Below are positions 16,966 to 26,904 of a DNA stretch of 64,000 nt, piece by piece. Origin of the DNA: an uncultured Latescibacterota bacterium (lineage in GTDB: Bacteria > Latescibacterota > UBA2968); assembly GCA_951812755.1 (NCBI GenBank), contig OX638329.1, forward strand, positions 977,339 to 1,041,338. The letters run 5' to 3'. The notes beneath the pieces are model-generated. The model was not told the origin of the DNA. It did not search any database and saw only the letters and a list, made by a program, of their open reading frames with translations. Made by a program: the position numbers and the translations under genes. Numbering within the stretch: position 1 is the stretch's first letter; the number at the start of each line of letters is the position of its first letter.

Positions 16966-19302
16966 TTATTGTTCCATAATTCTTTCTATGGCCCCTTGGA
17001 ATCTATCTGAAAGAGCTTCTTCTTCTCGCTTTGTTACGCGTTCATTGATTTCATTTTTGTTTAAAATAAAAAGTGCATCTTGAGAGCTTGTTTGCTGGCT
17101 TATCAAATCATGAACCTCGACTTCAAGCTGATATAGACCCGGTTTTAATTTGCGTGTATCCAATTCAATATATACCGGCTCAGTGGCGCTGTTTCCATTG
17201 TAGTCAGAACTAATCGAGATCTCTGGCTTTTCATCGGTGACTAATTTACCCAGGAAATATGATATGTTGCCCAATAGACTGGCATTTTTTCGTACATCTT
17301 CCCATATCGTGTATTTAATGCGGAATTTCGTTTGACCAAATACATCTTTTTGCAAATTGTAAATTTCATAATAAATATTGACTGCTTGGTTTCTGAGATA
17401 ATTTCGGGTGGGCATGGGAATGACCCAAACATCACCCTTTTGAAACTTGTATGATTGGGGTTCAGTGAAGATGTGATAGGCCATTTCAATATCGCTTATG
17501 CTCAGTGAATCAACAGCGTAATTTGGGATATGAATTTGCTGTTGATAGAACCCCCATTTTCCAGAATTTTGGTCCGTGAGATGAACGATGAGGCGATAGT
17601 CTCCCGGTAGAGCTTTAAGAGACATCGCATCAATGGCGATACCACCTTGCATACTTGAAAGAGATACAGTGTGTTGAGCACTGTTGATGACTGAGCCTTC
17701 GTCATTCACGAGAGATGCCGTCCAATTAACAAGTGCAGAGGTTGTTGTGGTATCATTTTGGGCAAAAATATCTTTTGGCAATAGTCCAAGATAAATATTC
17801 TGATCCGTTTCGAGATTCTTTCCCCGGAATGTCGCCATATCATAGTAAAAGTTCAAAACTTCAGTGCCAGGTATTCCATTATAAAAATCAGGTGTCTCTT
17901 TGGCATGGTGCCCAATAATAACTTGAGGATGGAAATTTTGTGACGCTACTGCTAAAAGAGGATTCTTGGGAGGGAGCGGATAATCCCAACTGCCATTCAT
18001 GAAATGATCTGTAAATACAATTTCTATGCCTTTGCCAATACCGAGATAAATCCACGATTCCCAGGGAAATCTGGGTGAACCATCGGGGTGGCGATCTATA
18101 GGATAAATAGGATCTGTCAGGGCACCTTTACTCTGCTTGCGCTTCAATGTATTCCACTCGGGAACCTGTTCTACGCGCTCAGCCCTTTGCAAATTCAAAG
18201 CAAGTTCGTAAGCCAATCTTTCCTTCAAAAATTCAACAGATAGGGGCGGAACTCTGCCTCCATGATCCCCGCCAAATTTGTAATCCGGTTCACCAAATTT
18301 GATATACACTTCGCCGCGCCGATCCCAAGGTTGTTTACCATTAAAAAACTGGCGTGCATACCATACTCTTCTATAGTGTTCCACTTTTCTGATATTGGCC
18401 CCTGCACTCAATAAGGGGTCTCGCTTCTTCCAAAACTCATTTATGAACTGTCCTCGTTCTTCTTCTTTCAAGCTACTAAAGGTATTTTGCTCTTCGGGCG
18501 ACATCATCAATGCGATGTTATCGTAATATCTGCGCTCATCTTCTGGAATTAGACGCAGGAACTTTTGAAATAAATAATCAGCCACCTTTACTTCACCCAT
18601 AGCTGCGTAGGCTTGCGCCTGAAGCGGTAACCAATTGTCCTTGTCCGCGTGACTTGCTGGTAATTGTTCAATAATCTCCAAAATTGGCTTGTATCGATAG
18701 TCCTTTGCGTAATTCAGTGCCATTTGATACAGAAAGTCCGCATCTTGTGGAACTAACTGAAGATATGACTTAAAATATGCCAGCATTTTCTTTTCGTTTT
18801 TTTGTTCGGCGTACCATTCGGCAAGTGCCATATGAGCAGGTGCGTATAGAGAATCATCTTTGACAATGCCTTTTAGAGTTGATACGGCATCGGTACTTTT
18901 GTCCTTCAGTTGAAGACGTGCAATATCCATTTTTACTGCCGTCATATTTGGATCTATGGCAAGTGCGCGACGAAAATTATAAAAGGCTTTTTGAAGTTTG
19001 CCTTTTTGATTGGCGTATGTTAAGCCCAATCCGCGATACGCCTGTGCTGATTTTTTGTAACGAATGGCTTTTTTAAATGCTTCTTCAGCCTGTTTAAAGT
19101 CGCCAGCCGAGAAATAGGCATATCCCAGCCTGACCCACAGGTTGCCATCTTTTGGCGCACGCTCAATCGCCTCTTTGAGTTGGCGCAGTGAATCGGTTTT
19201 TACCTGCGAACGCATTTCATCGGTCGATACTGCACTTATAGGGCCTGTTAGGAGACAAACGACAAGCGTCACAATAGATATAAATGAAAGTAAATAACGC
19301 AT
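16966..19302 (-). CDS. GWxTD-domain TPR protein, divergent middle copy B
   Basis: 778 residues. Signal peptide (MRYLLSFISIVTLVVCLLTG), TPR array from about 38 to 240 (LWVRLGYAYFSAGDFKQAEE and following), a GWxTD-related domain with FWKKRDPLLSAG and PWDRRGEVYIKFGEPD in place of the strict GWxTD, and two beta-sandwich C-terminal regions ending in a coiled tail. It has the same architecture as its neighbours but little sequence identity, so it is an old paralogue kept between two recent duplicates. The ribosome-binding site is weak (AAAGGGAT 10 bases away). It is probably secreted or periplasmic. Confidence 0.87.
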   Translation of the reverse strand: MRYLLSFISIVTLVVCLLTGPISAVSTDEMRSQVKTDSLRQLKEAIERAPKDGNLWVRLGYAYFSAGDFKQAEEAFKKAIRYKKSAQAYRGLGLTYANQKGKLQKAFYNFRRALAIDPNMTAVKMDIARLQLKDKSTDAVSTLKGIVKDDSLYAPAHMALAEWYAEQKNEKKMLAYFKSYLQLVPQDADFLYQMALNYAKDYRYKPILEIIEQLPASHADKDNWLPLQAQAYAAMGEVKVADYLFQKFLRLIPEDERRYYDNIALMMSPEEQNTFSSLKEEERGQFINEFWKKRDPLLSAGANIRKVEHYRRVWYARQFFNGKQPWDRRGEVYIKFGEPDYKFGGDHGGRVPPLSVEFLKERLAYELALNLQRAERVEQVPEWNTLKRKQSKGALTDPIYPIDRHPDGSPRFPWESWIYLGIGKGIEIVFTDHFMNGSWDYPLPPKNPLLAVASQNFHPQVIIGHHAKETPDFYNGIPGTEVLNFYYDMATFRGKNLETDQNIYLGLLPKDIFAQNDTTTTSALVNWTASLVNDEGSVINSAQHTVSLSSMQGGIAIDAMSLKALPGDYRLIVHLTDQNSGKWGFYQQQIHIPNYAVDSLSISDIEMAYHIFTEPQSYKFQKGDVWVIPMPTRNYLRNQAVNIYYEIYNLQKDVFGQTKFRIKYTIWEDVRKNASLLGNISYFLGKLVTDEKPEISISSDYNGNSATEPVYIELDTRKLKPGLYQLEVEVHDLISQQTSSQDALFILNKNEINERVTKREEEALSDRFQGAIERIMEQ

Positions 19303-19326
19303 GGCTGAAGTTATCCCTTTCTTTGC

Positions 19327-21744
19327 TCAGTCCCGGATAATTCTAAAAAAGGTCTCATTATGAGCCACGGTTTTGCCCACTTTGTCATGGGCTGTAATCG
19401 TCAGCTTGTGAATGCCCGAAGGCACTTGAGATACATCGATCTGTAAATACGTAAACTCATCCTCGCGATTGCCAAGATAGTCCGCCGTTACTGTTGTTTC
19501 ATGGGCGACACCTTCTTCCAATACTTTGACTAATTCCTCTGAGGTCTGTTGTTTGGGCACAACATATTTGACGACTGATGTCCCGGTATCATATACCAGT
19601 TCAGATAACAGTTTCTGTCTTTCAAGCGCGTAATCAGGGCTTTCAGCTTCTTCATCATCAACATCCGGATTTGGATTTTCGGGTCCCAAAGAGAGTGCGT
19701 CGGTTCTTGCGGCAGGTGTAGATAGTTGATCTGGAGCTTCTGGTGGCTCAATTCTTTCAATCCGTGTGGGGACAGTGCGTTGGCGGGTGAAAAACAGATT
19801 GGGGTCTATTTCTTGTACGGAAGGCTTGGATAGCGTGTAAGAAACTTGAAACAGGGTCTGGTTAAATTCGTCCTGTGCCAGATTGTACACCTCGAAATAT
19901 ACATAGACCGGTGAGGCATGCCCATAAGTCCGCAAAGGATTCGGAATGATCTCCAGATCCTCTCGGCTTTCTGGGAAAGTTGCCTCAGAGCGAATAACAC
20001 TGGCCAGAAGTAAATCGCTTACTTGAAGTGTGGAATCTGAATACGCAATGGTCTTCTGATTTCTAAATTCTCCTATTGAACCAGAGACCTTATCGCGCAC
20101 TTCACCACTGATTTGATACGTGCCGGGATTAACGGAAACATCTTTGGAGGTTAAAAAGTACGCGTTTCTCAAGCTGTCTATGGGGCTCTTATAGTTGCGG
20201 ATAGGAGAAAAAGGCAAGACGTTAGGCTCAACACTGCGATAGACCATCTGATTATTGTTGTCGAGCATAAAGAGGCCGTCGTCAATTGTGAACTGCTTTT
20301 GATCTAATGATCCAAATCGCGCTTTGGGAAGTGCGTAGGAGACTTCAAGGCGGATGCTGTCGGCGCGCTTAAAGGCGGTCATTTGGTTGAACAGGTGATA
20401 TCTTTTGTTTGCATAAGGATCGATAAATCGCGGTGGGAGGGATTTTAGGACGCTTTTGGGTGAGGCGGATACTTTTCGAATGCGGTTCCTATATCTCCAC
20501 TGCTCTTTTTTGGCCCAATATTCTGCACTGGAACTTGTGGGATCTATCATAAAAGGTCTGGCAGTTCTAATCAGGCCAGAAAAAGTATCGAACATCCAGT
20601 CCGTGGTGCCATCCGCACTGCGAAACGCCATCTCAAATCCCTCGTAATACCACATCTGACGATAGACGTGACTGGTAAACTCTGAATGGAAATAGTCTGG
20701 ATCCTGAATAGGAGTCCCCTGATTTATACCTGGACGCACGATGCGCTTTGACAGTGGTTGCCCAAATTTGAGAAAGGTCTGTCCCCGATCTGTTTCCCAG
20801 CCCTTAATACCCTTTTCAGGACGTCCCAGACACAAAATCACATACGCTGCACGACCGTATCTCTCGAGCACTTGTTCGTTATATTCCGTTAATAACAGAG
20901 GATCTACTATGTCTAAGACTGTTGAAGAATCCAGATCCGATACATAAGCCATGGTAGTGGAAGCATACCGGTCCTCCTCCAGGGCTTTCATGACCGCGAG
21001 TTCGGCTTCAGGCAGTTTGTTCTTTGCAGTCAAGAAAAACTGTTCGGCCATCGCACCTTCTCCACTCAGGTGATGACTCAAGCCCCCCCAGAGTAAGGTC
21101 TCCCAATCATCCGGAAAATGGCGCACCATCTTCCGCGATAGGGCAACCAGAGGTTCTGTCTGATTGCTCTCAAGATATGCCACAGCCAAATGATGATATG
21201 CCTCCCGGTAACCCGGATGCGCTTCTATCGCGCTGTTAAAATACCTCACAGCCTCTTGAAAGTCCTTTCTCGCAAACTCTTTATTGCCAGCAATATTCAG
21301 ATTGCGATATTTCAAAAATTCCCCGAGATGAAAGCGTCCAATGCCAACGAGTGCAGCAGGCTCATTGGGAGATCGCTTGAGTACCTTTTTATATTGACCC
21401 AGAGCGAGTGCGTGCTTGTCCTGCAGGGTGAAAAAGTTCCCCAATGCAATCATATAGGTGATATTTTTGGGTTCCAACCTGAGTGCCTGTTTTAATGCTC
21501 TATGTGCATCTTGATAGGCTTCTGGCGTGTGACCCTCAACCAGTACCTTGTGCAAATCATAATGGGCTTGTGCGTATTTGGGATGTGCGCGAATAAAATT
21601 TCTTATGGCCTGGCGGCGTGACTGTTTGGACAGCGATTCGAGGTTCATTTGGTCATACGCTACATCAGGCGGGTCCTCAAGTGCCCACAAGAGTTGTGGA
21701 AATAAGAAGATACAAAGTATCAACCAATAGCTCTTGCCAGTCAT
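19327..21744 (-). CDS. GWxTD-domain TPR protein, copy A
   Basis: 805 residues from ATG 21744 with GAGGAGG six bases upstream. Signal peptide, TPR region and GWxTD domain (GWETDRGQTFLKFGQPL) as in 14426-16876. The two copies differ mainly by scattered substitutions, by indels in the loops around the middle of the protein (a shorter segment after MIDPT) and by one Asp in the acidic linker. The 3' ends are equally alike, so a block of roughly 2.5 kb was duplicated or is being homogenised. It is first in the A-B-A' array. Confidence 0.88.
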   Translation of the reverse strand: MTGKSYWLILCIFLFPQLLWALEDPPDVAYDQMNLESLSKQSRRQAIRNFIRAHPKYAQAHYDLHKVLVEGHTPEAYQDAHRALKQALRLEPKNITYMIALGNFFTLQDKHALALGQYKKVLKRSPNEPAALVGIGRFHLGEFLKYRNLNIAGNKEFARKDFQEAVRYFNSAIEAHPGYREAYHHLAVAYLESNQTEPLVALSRKMVRHFPDDWETLLWGGLSHHLSGEGAMAEQFFLTAKNKLPEAELAVMKALEEDRYASTTMAYVSDLDSSTVLDIVDPLLLTEYNEQVLERYGRAAYVILCLGRPEKGIKGWETDRGQTFLKFGQPLSKRIVRPGINQGTPIQDPDYFHSEFTSHVYRQMWYYEGFEMAFRSADGTTDWMFDTFSGLIRTARPFMIDPTSSSAEYWAKKEQWRYRNRIRKVSASPKSVLKSLPPRFIDPYANKRYHLFNQMTAFKRADSIRLEVSYALPKARFGSLDQKQFTIDDGLFMLDNNNQMVYRSVEPNVLPFSPIRNYKSPIDSLRNAYFLTSKDVSVNPGTYQISGEVRDKVSGSIGEFRNQKTIAYSDSTLQVSDLLLASVIRSEATFPESREDLEIIPNPLRTYGHASPVYVYFEVYNLAQDEFNQTLFQVSYTLSKPSVQEIDPNLFFTRQRTVPTRIERIEPPEAPDQLSTPAARTDALSLGPENPNPDVDDEEAESPDYALERQKLLSELVYDTGTSVVKYVVPKQQTSEELVKVLEEGVAHETTVTADYLGNREDEFTYLQIDVSQVPSGIHKLTITAHDKVGKTVAHNETFFRIIRD

Positions 21745-21824
21745 GTCAGCCTCCTCTTGGAATATGATGGACAATCAAACTCAGGTCCTTACCCTTATAC
21801 AGCTTTATGCAGCAATAGTTTCGT

Positions 21825-23831
21825 TCAATACCATTTGTGAACGGTGTGTCCCTGAGGCATGAACCAGATTGCATCTACGATGAGGCCCAGGGCGGTTGAC
21901 AGGACATAAGCCACGAGCATGCCGACGAAAAACGGCTTTGAGCGGCGGTAAAAGGGCGCGCCGCCGATGCGCAATAATGTGAATTTGATGAGCCATGCGA
22001 CAAAGATGGTGAAGCTGGTGAGGCGGGCGAGGCCGGTGCCCGATAGGGCGAGTCCAATGGGGTGCAGGGGCCACCAGGTGAATTGGTATCGCAGGAATAG
22101 CAAGGTGTACATGGCGAGTGTCCCGATGAGAAAGAACCAGTAGTCGATCTCTTCCATCGGTTGCGGCGATATGATCGCGTTGACGGAATTTTGATATCCG
22201 CCTATGCCTGCGCGAATGATGAGCCAGTTTGGCGAGAAGTTGTACCCGCCAATGCGATAGCCCAGCCAGATTGTAAAGAGGGTGGATGAGACGATGCCGA
22301 CTACAAAAGCCACGCAGAGGCCGCCGAAGAGAGGGCGTTTGTTGCCATGGATGAAGTCGGACAGGCGGTTGATGTGCGTGCCCACGGAAAAGGTAAATCC
22401 GCGGAAGTGATCGATGGCGACAGATGCCGGATAGATCATGGCATGAGACGCCGCTGGGATGGCGCGGGCACCGCCCATGAGCGCGGTCGTCAGTGTCCAG
22501 GCGGTAGATGGGGCCTTGACGTAAATAAGTCCGGAGTCGGCCAGAATTTTCGATACGGCGCCATAGGACAAAAACATAAATGGCAACAGGATGGCGAGGA
22601 CTTTCCACGCCATGCCCGCTGCGGACAACCAGACCAGTGCGTAGGCGACTGAAGCGGCGAGATAGCAGAAGGCTGCGCGATAGGATATGAGTTCCCGGCT
22701 GTCGTCTATATGCTCGCTTTTTGGATGGAGAGCTTTTTGAAATGCCTGTTTTAGATGCGCCCGCGCTATCCACACCCACCACAGAGATAGGGCGACAAAC
22801 GCGCCCGTTGTTTGCCAGAGATAGCGTTTGGAGGCGTAGTAGCGGTTAAAGGCCGTTATGCCCAGTTGATCGAGGATGCCGGATTCTACGATGAATATGA
22901 GATCAAAGAGCCACATGCTGAACAATAATTCCAGGCTCGCAAAATACGAAAAGCATATTCCCACGGTGCTTATGAATACCCACTGCGGCGGAAAGTTCCG
23001 GCCTATGGGCACCCAGGTGCCGCCAGCGGTTGGAAATTTTGGCAGCGCGGGATGAAACCACGCGATGATGTTCCAGACGAATATCACGCCTACCACGCCA
23101 AATCCGGTCCAGAACATCCGTCCCTGCATAAACTCGGGCAAATAGGTCCGTCCTGTGCCGGGCTGTGTGGTCAGTTCGACGATGGGTTCCATGGCGGGAT
23201 AGACCAGTTTTTCGTATTCTGCCCATTGTTTGCGCATGATGACCGAGGCACAAAAGCAGGCGAGTGCTATGGCACATATAAAGGTGAACCACCAGAAGAG
23301 GGGACCGATCCAGACAGACCAGGGTACGGGCGCACCGGCGGGCAAGCCGTCGTAGAACCAGTTCATTGCGCCGTCGCGATTGGACGGTATGATCCATTCG
23401 GGCAGGTGCGGGTGCAAAAACTCTGCCCACCGGTTTTCGGGCGAGGAAAAATAATAGGGGGTTACGATGACGCCGACGAGATATCCACTTACGCCATAGG
23501 TGGGACCGAGCGAACAGATAAAGCCCATTGAAAAGATCGCGAGCCATTCGCCCGGGGAAAAGGCAAAGGGTTTGCCAAAGTACCGCGCGAGCACACTGCA
23601 GACGATCAAACACAGCAGTGTGAGCATCAGATTGCCCATGGGCATGTGACTGTATGCCATGAAGGAACTGTGCATGATGTATCGCGCGACTGTGGCCAGT
23701 GCGTTGATTGCAATGACCAGCACAAGCCCGAAGATCAGCGATCGGACTGTGACCCCTTTGTTCGCATGATCTGGCGAATCTGCGATTGAATATGTTTGTT
23801 CTGCGGTCATAAAGACGTGAAATGGAACCAC
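21825..23831 (-). CDS. DUF6785-type polytopic membrane protein
   Basis: 668 residues from GTG 23831, or 661 from ATG 23810; neither has a clear ribosome-binding site. At least twelve membrane segments, large loops with AEFLHPHLPEWIIPSN and an ending VVDAIWFMPQGHTVHKWY shared with the 24840 gene. The DUF6785/DUF6784 family is an oligopeptide-transporter-like group of unknown substrate that is common in Latescibacteria, Planctomycetes and relatives. It is encoded next to an isochorismatase-like hydrolase and mirrored by a second copy, suggesting an uptake-and-hydrolysis function for a small carbon source, which is inference. Confidence 0.82.
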   Translation of the reverse strand: MVPFHVFMTAEQTYSIADSPDHANKGVTVRSLIFGLVLVIAINALATVARYIMHSSFMAYSHMPMGNLMLTLLCLIVCSVLARYFGKPFAFSPGEWLAIFSMGFICSLGPTYGVSGYLVGVIVTPYYFSSPENRWAEFLHPHLPEWIIPSNRDGAMNWFYDGLPAGAPVPWSVWIGPLFWWFTFICAIALACFCASVIMRKQWAEYEKLVYPAMEPIVELTTQPGTGRTYLPEFMQGRMFWTGFGVVGVIFVWNIIAWFHPALPKFPTAGGTWVPIGRNFPPQWVFISTVGICFSYFASLELLFSMWLFDLIFIVESGILDQLGITAFNRYYASKRYLWQTTGAFVALSLWWVWIARAHLKQAFQKALHPKSEHIDDSRELISYRAAFCYLAASVAYALVWLSAAGMAWKVLAILLPFMFLSYGAVSKILADSGLIYVKAPSTAWTLTTALMGGARAIPAASHAMIYPASVAIDHFRGFTFSVGTHINRLSDFIHGNKRPLFGGLCVAFVVGIVSSTLFTIWLGYRIGGYNFSPNWLIIRAGIGGYQNSVNAIISPQPMEEIDYWFFLIGTLAMYTLLFLRYQFTWWPLHPIGLALSGTGLARLTSFTIFVAWLIKFTLLRIGGAPFYRRSKPFFVGMLVAYVLSTALGLIVDAIWFMPQGHTVHKWY

Positions 23832-23845
23832 CGATGATAGTATAG

Positions 23846-24613
23846 TTACCCCGGCAATCCCGCGATCAGTTCCTCCGATATCAGAGAGTAGTGTCCGAAC
23901 ATTTCCAGGAATAGTACGGCGCCCCGCGTCTGTCCGAGGCTTTGATGGGTTTCAAAAGATTCCATTCCCGTGGTGCAGTCCCGCAGGAGGATGATTTCAT
24001 ATCCGCGGTGGCCCATTGCGAGGGTTCCGTAGTCTCTCATCAAGATGCAGGCGTTGGTGTTGAAGCCGAGGTAGAAGAGGAAGAGTATGCCCTGTTGTTT
24101 GCACCAGCGGTGGAGTTCTTCACCAGTGGAGATGACGGCTTCTTTGCCTTCTACCTGTACCAGGGGATGCATTTCGAGTTTGGCGCGGATCTCGCCGAGT
24201 TCTTCTTCGCGCGGTTCTATGGGCCGCGCATAGTTTTCATAAATTTCCGTTTTGCTGCGAAATGCGGCTGGGGGCCAGTTGTCCCTGTCTTCGGCGTTCC
24301 CTTTTTTGATTAGTTTTACCCAGGATGGATGCGCTTCGGCCAGTCGCGGTGCCGGTGCGTGAACAATGGGCATTTCCGCTTTTCTGCAGGCGGATAGGAG
24401 GGGGACAATTTTGTTGCGTACGATTTTCTCGGACCGGGCTGCGGTGTCTTTCAGGTAGTGGTGCGACCAGATATCGACGAGTACGAGTGCGGTTTGCGCT
24501 ATCGGGATTTCCCAATTGAGGTGGGCATAGTTCGTATTTTTTTCGAGCCAGACCACGCCTTTGTCAACGTGCCAGCGGTAGTAACGGGGTTTGATTGTGA
24601 TTTTTTTCTGCAT
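23846..24613 (-). CDS. isochorismatase-family cysteine hydrolase
   Basis: 255 residues, ATG 24613 with a perfect AAGGAGG six bases upstream. The core has the family triad candidates: Asp47 in LVLVDIWSHHY, a Lys or Arg in the middle segment, and Cys189 in LGFNTNACILMRDYGT, the G.xTxxCv motif. The extra N-terminal 35 residues (KPRYYRWHVDKGVVWLEKN) are also seen in other uncultured-bacterium homologues as I recall. Such enzymes hydrolyse amides or enol ethers (nicotinamidase, N-carbamoylsarcosine amidase); the substrate is not evident. It lies 14 bases upstream of the membrane protein, hence an operon. Confidence 0.88.
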   Translation of the reverse strand: MQKKITIKPRYYRWHVDKGVVWLEKNTNYAHLNWEIPIAQTALVLVDIWSHHYLKDTAARSEKIVRNKIVPLLSACRKAEMPIVHAPAPRLAEAHPSWVKLIKKGNAEDRDNWPPAAFRSKTEIYENYARPIEPREEELGEIRAKLEMHPLVQVEGKEAVISTGEELHRWCKQQGILFLFYLGFNTNACILMRDYGTLAMGHRGYEIILLRDCTTGMESFETHQSLGQTRGAVLFLEMFGHYSLISEELIAGLPG

Positions 24614-24839
24614 GTATCCTCCTTCACGCTATTCGCCTGGATTCTCCTTATGGTGTGCCAAAGGCCCGCACGAAAATCAAAAAATGTCCGAACTATTGTT
24701 TTCAAGAGCAGTAAATTCTTGTGACTTATCGCCGCTGTATATGACTATATTAGCGCTACTCAAACGGAAAGTTACATGACAAATTTTGAAATACAAGAAA
24801 ATTTGGGTTTGCTTCAAAAGCCCATTCTTTGAAAACACT

Positions 24840-26828
24840 ATGGTCCTTCCCGAACCCCTGTCTCCCATATCTGAAGATGCCCAAAGAAAAGCGGCGCGCA
24901 TTACGCCTCGCAGTGTCGCGCTGGGGCTTCTGATTGCATGTCTGGCGAGTGCATGGGTGACGTATTCCCGCACGGCTGCAAATACTTCTGCGGTCAATAT
25001 TACGCATCTTCCGGTTTCCATTTTTGCGATTTTTCTGTGCGTTTTTATTGCTAATACGCTCTTGAAGATTCGGTTCGACAAGCAAGGTTTGGCTTCCCGA
25101 GAATTGGCTGTTATTTTCGCGATGGGCCTGATTGGTGCGATTATTCCCGCGCGTGGGTTGACCGGTATCTGGCTGGGGTTGATGGCTGCGCCTTATTATC
25201 TGGCAACGCCGGAGAATGGGTGGATTGACAATGTGCAGCCCTATCTTCCGTCCTATCTTTTTCCTTCCAATGATCACCGGCAGACGACGTTTTTGTACGA
25301 GGGTTTGCCATCTGGCGCGTCTATTCCGTGGGAGGTGTGGGTCGGTCCGATTTTCTGGTGGGTTACGCTGATTTTGGCCGGGTTTGTGGTGTGTTTTTGT
25401 CTGGTGGTTATTCTTCGCAAGCAATGGGTTGAGAGCGAGCGCCTGGATTATCCTTTGCTCGCACCGATTCTCGAGATGGTTGCCGAAACGCGCGATTCTT
25501 CGGGGCGAAGTGGCTGGCCGGTCCTGTTTCGGGGATATCTCTTTTGGATTGGTTTTGGGCTGGCGTTTGGGATTATCGGGTGGAATATTATTACTTATTT
25601 TTATACGACGGTTCCCCGCATTAGCATGAGTCCGAATGCGGGGCTTTTTTATTTTGCGCGCCTTTTTCCGCCGCTGTTGACTCATATTAATACTTATACG
25701 ATTGGTTTCGGATATTTTGTGAATTTGGAAATTCTTTTTTCGATATGGTTTTTCCACTTTGTGCTGATGGGCGAGATTGCGCTTATTCGGAAGACGGGTT
25801 TTCAGTTTGGGCGCATGCACCAGAAGGGCGGTGGATGGGGCGATCCCCTGGTGCAGTGGCAGTGTATGGGCGCGCTTTTTGTGTTTGTGGCATGGGGGCT
25901 GTGGACAGCGCGGCGGCACTTGAAGGCGGTTTTTCGAAAGGCCTGGAATGACGATCCCGATGTGGATGATGCGGATGAGCTTCTTTCCTATCGCACGGCT
26001 GTGATTGGCCTGATTGTCGGCGTCGCCTATATCGTGGCCTATCTTTTGAAGGCGGGAGTCGCGCCGGGGCTTTTGATGATTACGATACCGGCGGCGATTG
26101 TTATTTATATCGCGCTTGCCCGCTTTGTATGCGAGTCGGGTACGCTGTATTTGGGTATTCCCACGACGCCTCTCAATATGGGTTTTCAACTGATCGGTAC
26201 GGTTACTATTGATCCGAGGACGGTTGCCGTAGGTTCTACTGCTCATGCGCTGCGCTGGATGCTGTTTATGCCTGCTCTGTCGCAGTGTGCCAAAGTTTTT
26301 GACCGCGTGCCGGGCAATAAACGCGCGCTTTTTTGGGTGTTGCTTCTGGGGTTGGGCGGTGCGCTGGTGGTCAATATTTCTATGGTGCTCTATCTGGGCT
26401 ATACACACGGGGCGTACAATTTTACGGAGTATCCCTTTACCCGGTATGCACCCCGTCTTTACGATGCTGTTGTGAATAAAATCAAATCGCCTGAGCCGGC
26501 CTCATGGGAGCGGGTGGTGCTGTTCGGCTTTGGGGGCCTCATTTTTGCGATTCTCACGGCTCTTCGGTATCGCCTGCCCTGGTGGCCCATCCATCCCGTG
26601 GGTTTTATTATTACGACGACGAGTATTCTTCACGAGATTACGTCTCTTATTATTGTCTGGTTGTTCAAAGCTATCGTCACCCGGGTGGGCGGTGTGTCCC
26701 TCTACCAGAAATACCGTCCGCTTTTTTTTGGCATTATTGCGGGTAGGGCCACGGGTGTGCTCGTTTCGTTTGTTGTCGATTTGATCTGGTTCCCCGGTGG
26801 GGGTCATGGGGTACACGGTTGGGCGTGA
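24840..26828 (+). CDS. second DUF6785-type membrane protein
   Basis: 662 residues from ATG 24840; an upstream TTG at 24786 is unsupported. About twelve membrane segments; loops match the 21825 protein: ATPENGWIDNVQPYLPSYLFP, GLPSGASIPWEVWVGPIFWW, FVVDLIWFPGGGHGVHGW at the end. The two genes are clearly homologous but well diverged. It is transcribed away from the isochorismatase/first copy pair, with roughly 225 bases between them for divergent promoters. The substrate is unknown. Ends shortly before a strong terminator. Confidence 0.84.
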   Translation: MVLPEPLSPISEDAQRKAARITPRSVALGLLIACLASAWVTYSRTAANTSAVNITHLPVSIFAIFLCVFIANTLLKIRFDKQGLASRELAVIFAMGLIGAIIPARGLTGIWLGLMAAPYYLATPENGWIDNVQPYLPSYLFPSNDHRQTTFLYEGLPSGASIPWEVWVGPIFWWVTLILAGFVVCFCLVVILRKQWVESERLDYPLLAPILEMVAETRDSSGRSGWPVLFRGYLFWIGFGLAFGIIGWNIITYFYTTVPRISMSPNAGLFYFARLFPPLLTHINTYTIGFGYFVNLEILFSIWFFHFVLMGEIALIRKTGFQFGRMHQKGGGWGDPLVQWQCMGALFVFVAWGLWTARRHLKAVFRKAWNDDPDVDDADELLSYRTAVIGLIVGVAYIVAYLLKAGVAPGLLMITIPAAIVIYIALARFVCESGTLYLGIPTTPLNMGFQLIGTVTIDPRTVAVGSTAHALRWMLFMPALSQCAKVFDRVPGNKRALFWVLLLGLGGALVVNISMVLYLGYTHGAYNFTEYPFTRYAPRLYDAVVNKIKSPEPASWERVVLFGFGGLIFAILTALRYRLPWWPIHPVGFIITTTSILHEITSLIIVWLFKAIVTRVGGVSLYQKYRPLFFGIIAGRATGVLVSFVVDLIWFPGGGHGVHGWA

Positions 26829-26844
26829 TGGGAAGTGTAAAATA

Positions 26845-26878
26845 AAAGCCCCGTTTGACCTTTGTCAGACGGGGCTTT
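26845..26878. terminator. bidirectional terminator
   Basis: 15-bp stem with one G-U pair: AAAGCCCCGTTTGAC (26845-26859) / GTCAGACGGGGCTTT (26864-26878), loop CTTT. Serves the membrane protein gene and the convergent basic protein. Confidence 0.9.
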
Positions 26879-26904
26879 CAATATTGGCGGGTATATCTGC
26901 GGCG

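Noticed and set aside
21805-22782. 325-codon frame inside the first DUF6785-type gene
   Set aside because: Out-of-frame shadow of a gene with clear membrane-protein homology; Arg/His-rich composition.
24756-26408. 550-codon frame on the minus strand opposite the membrane protein
   Set aside because: Arg/Asn/Gln-rich low-quality composition and fully overlapped by the well-supported gene on the plus strand.
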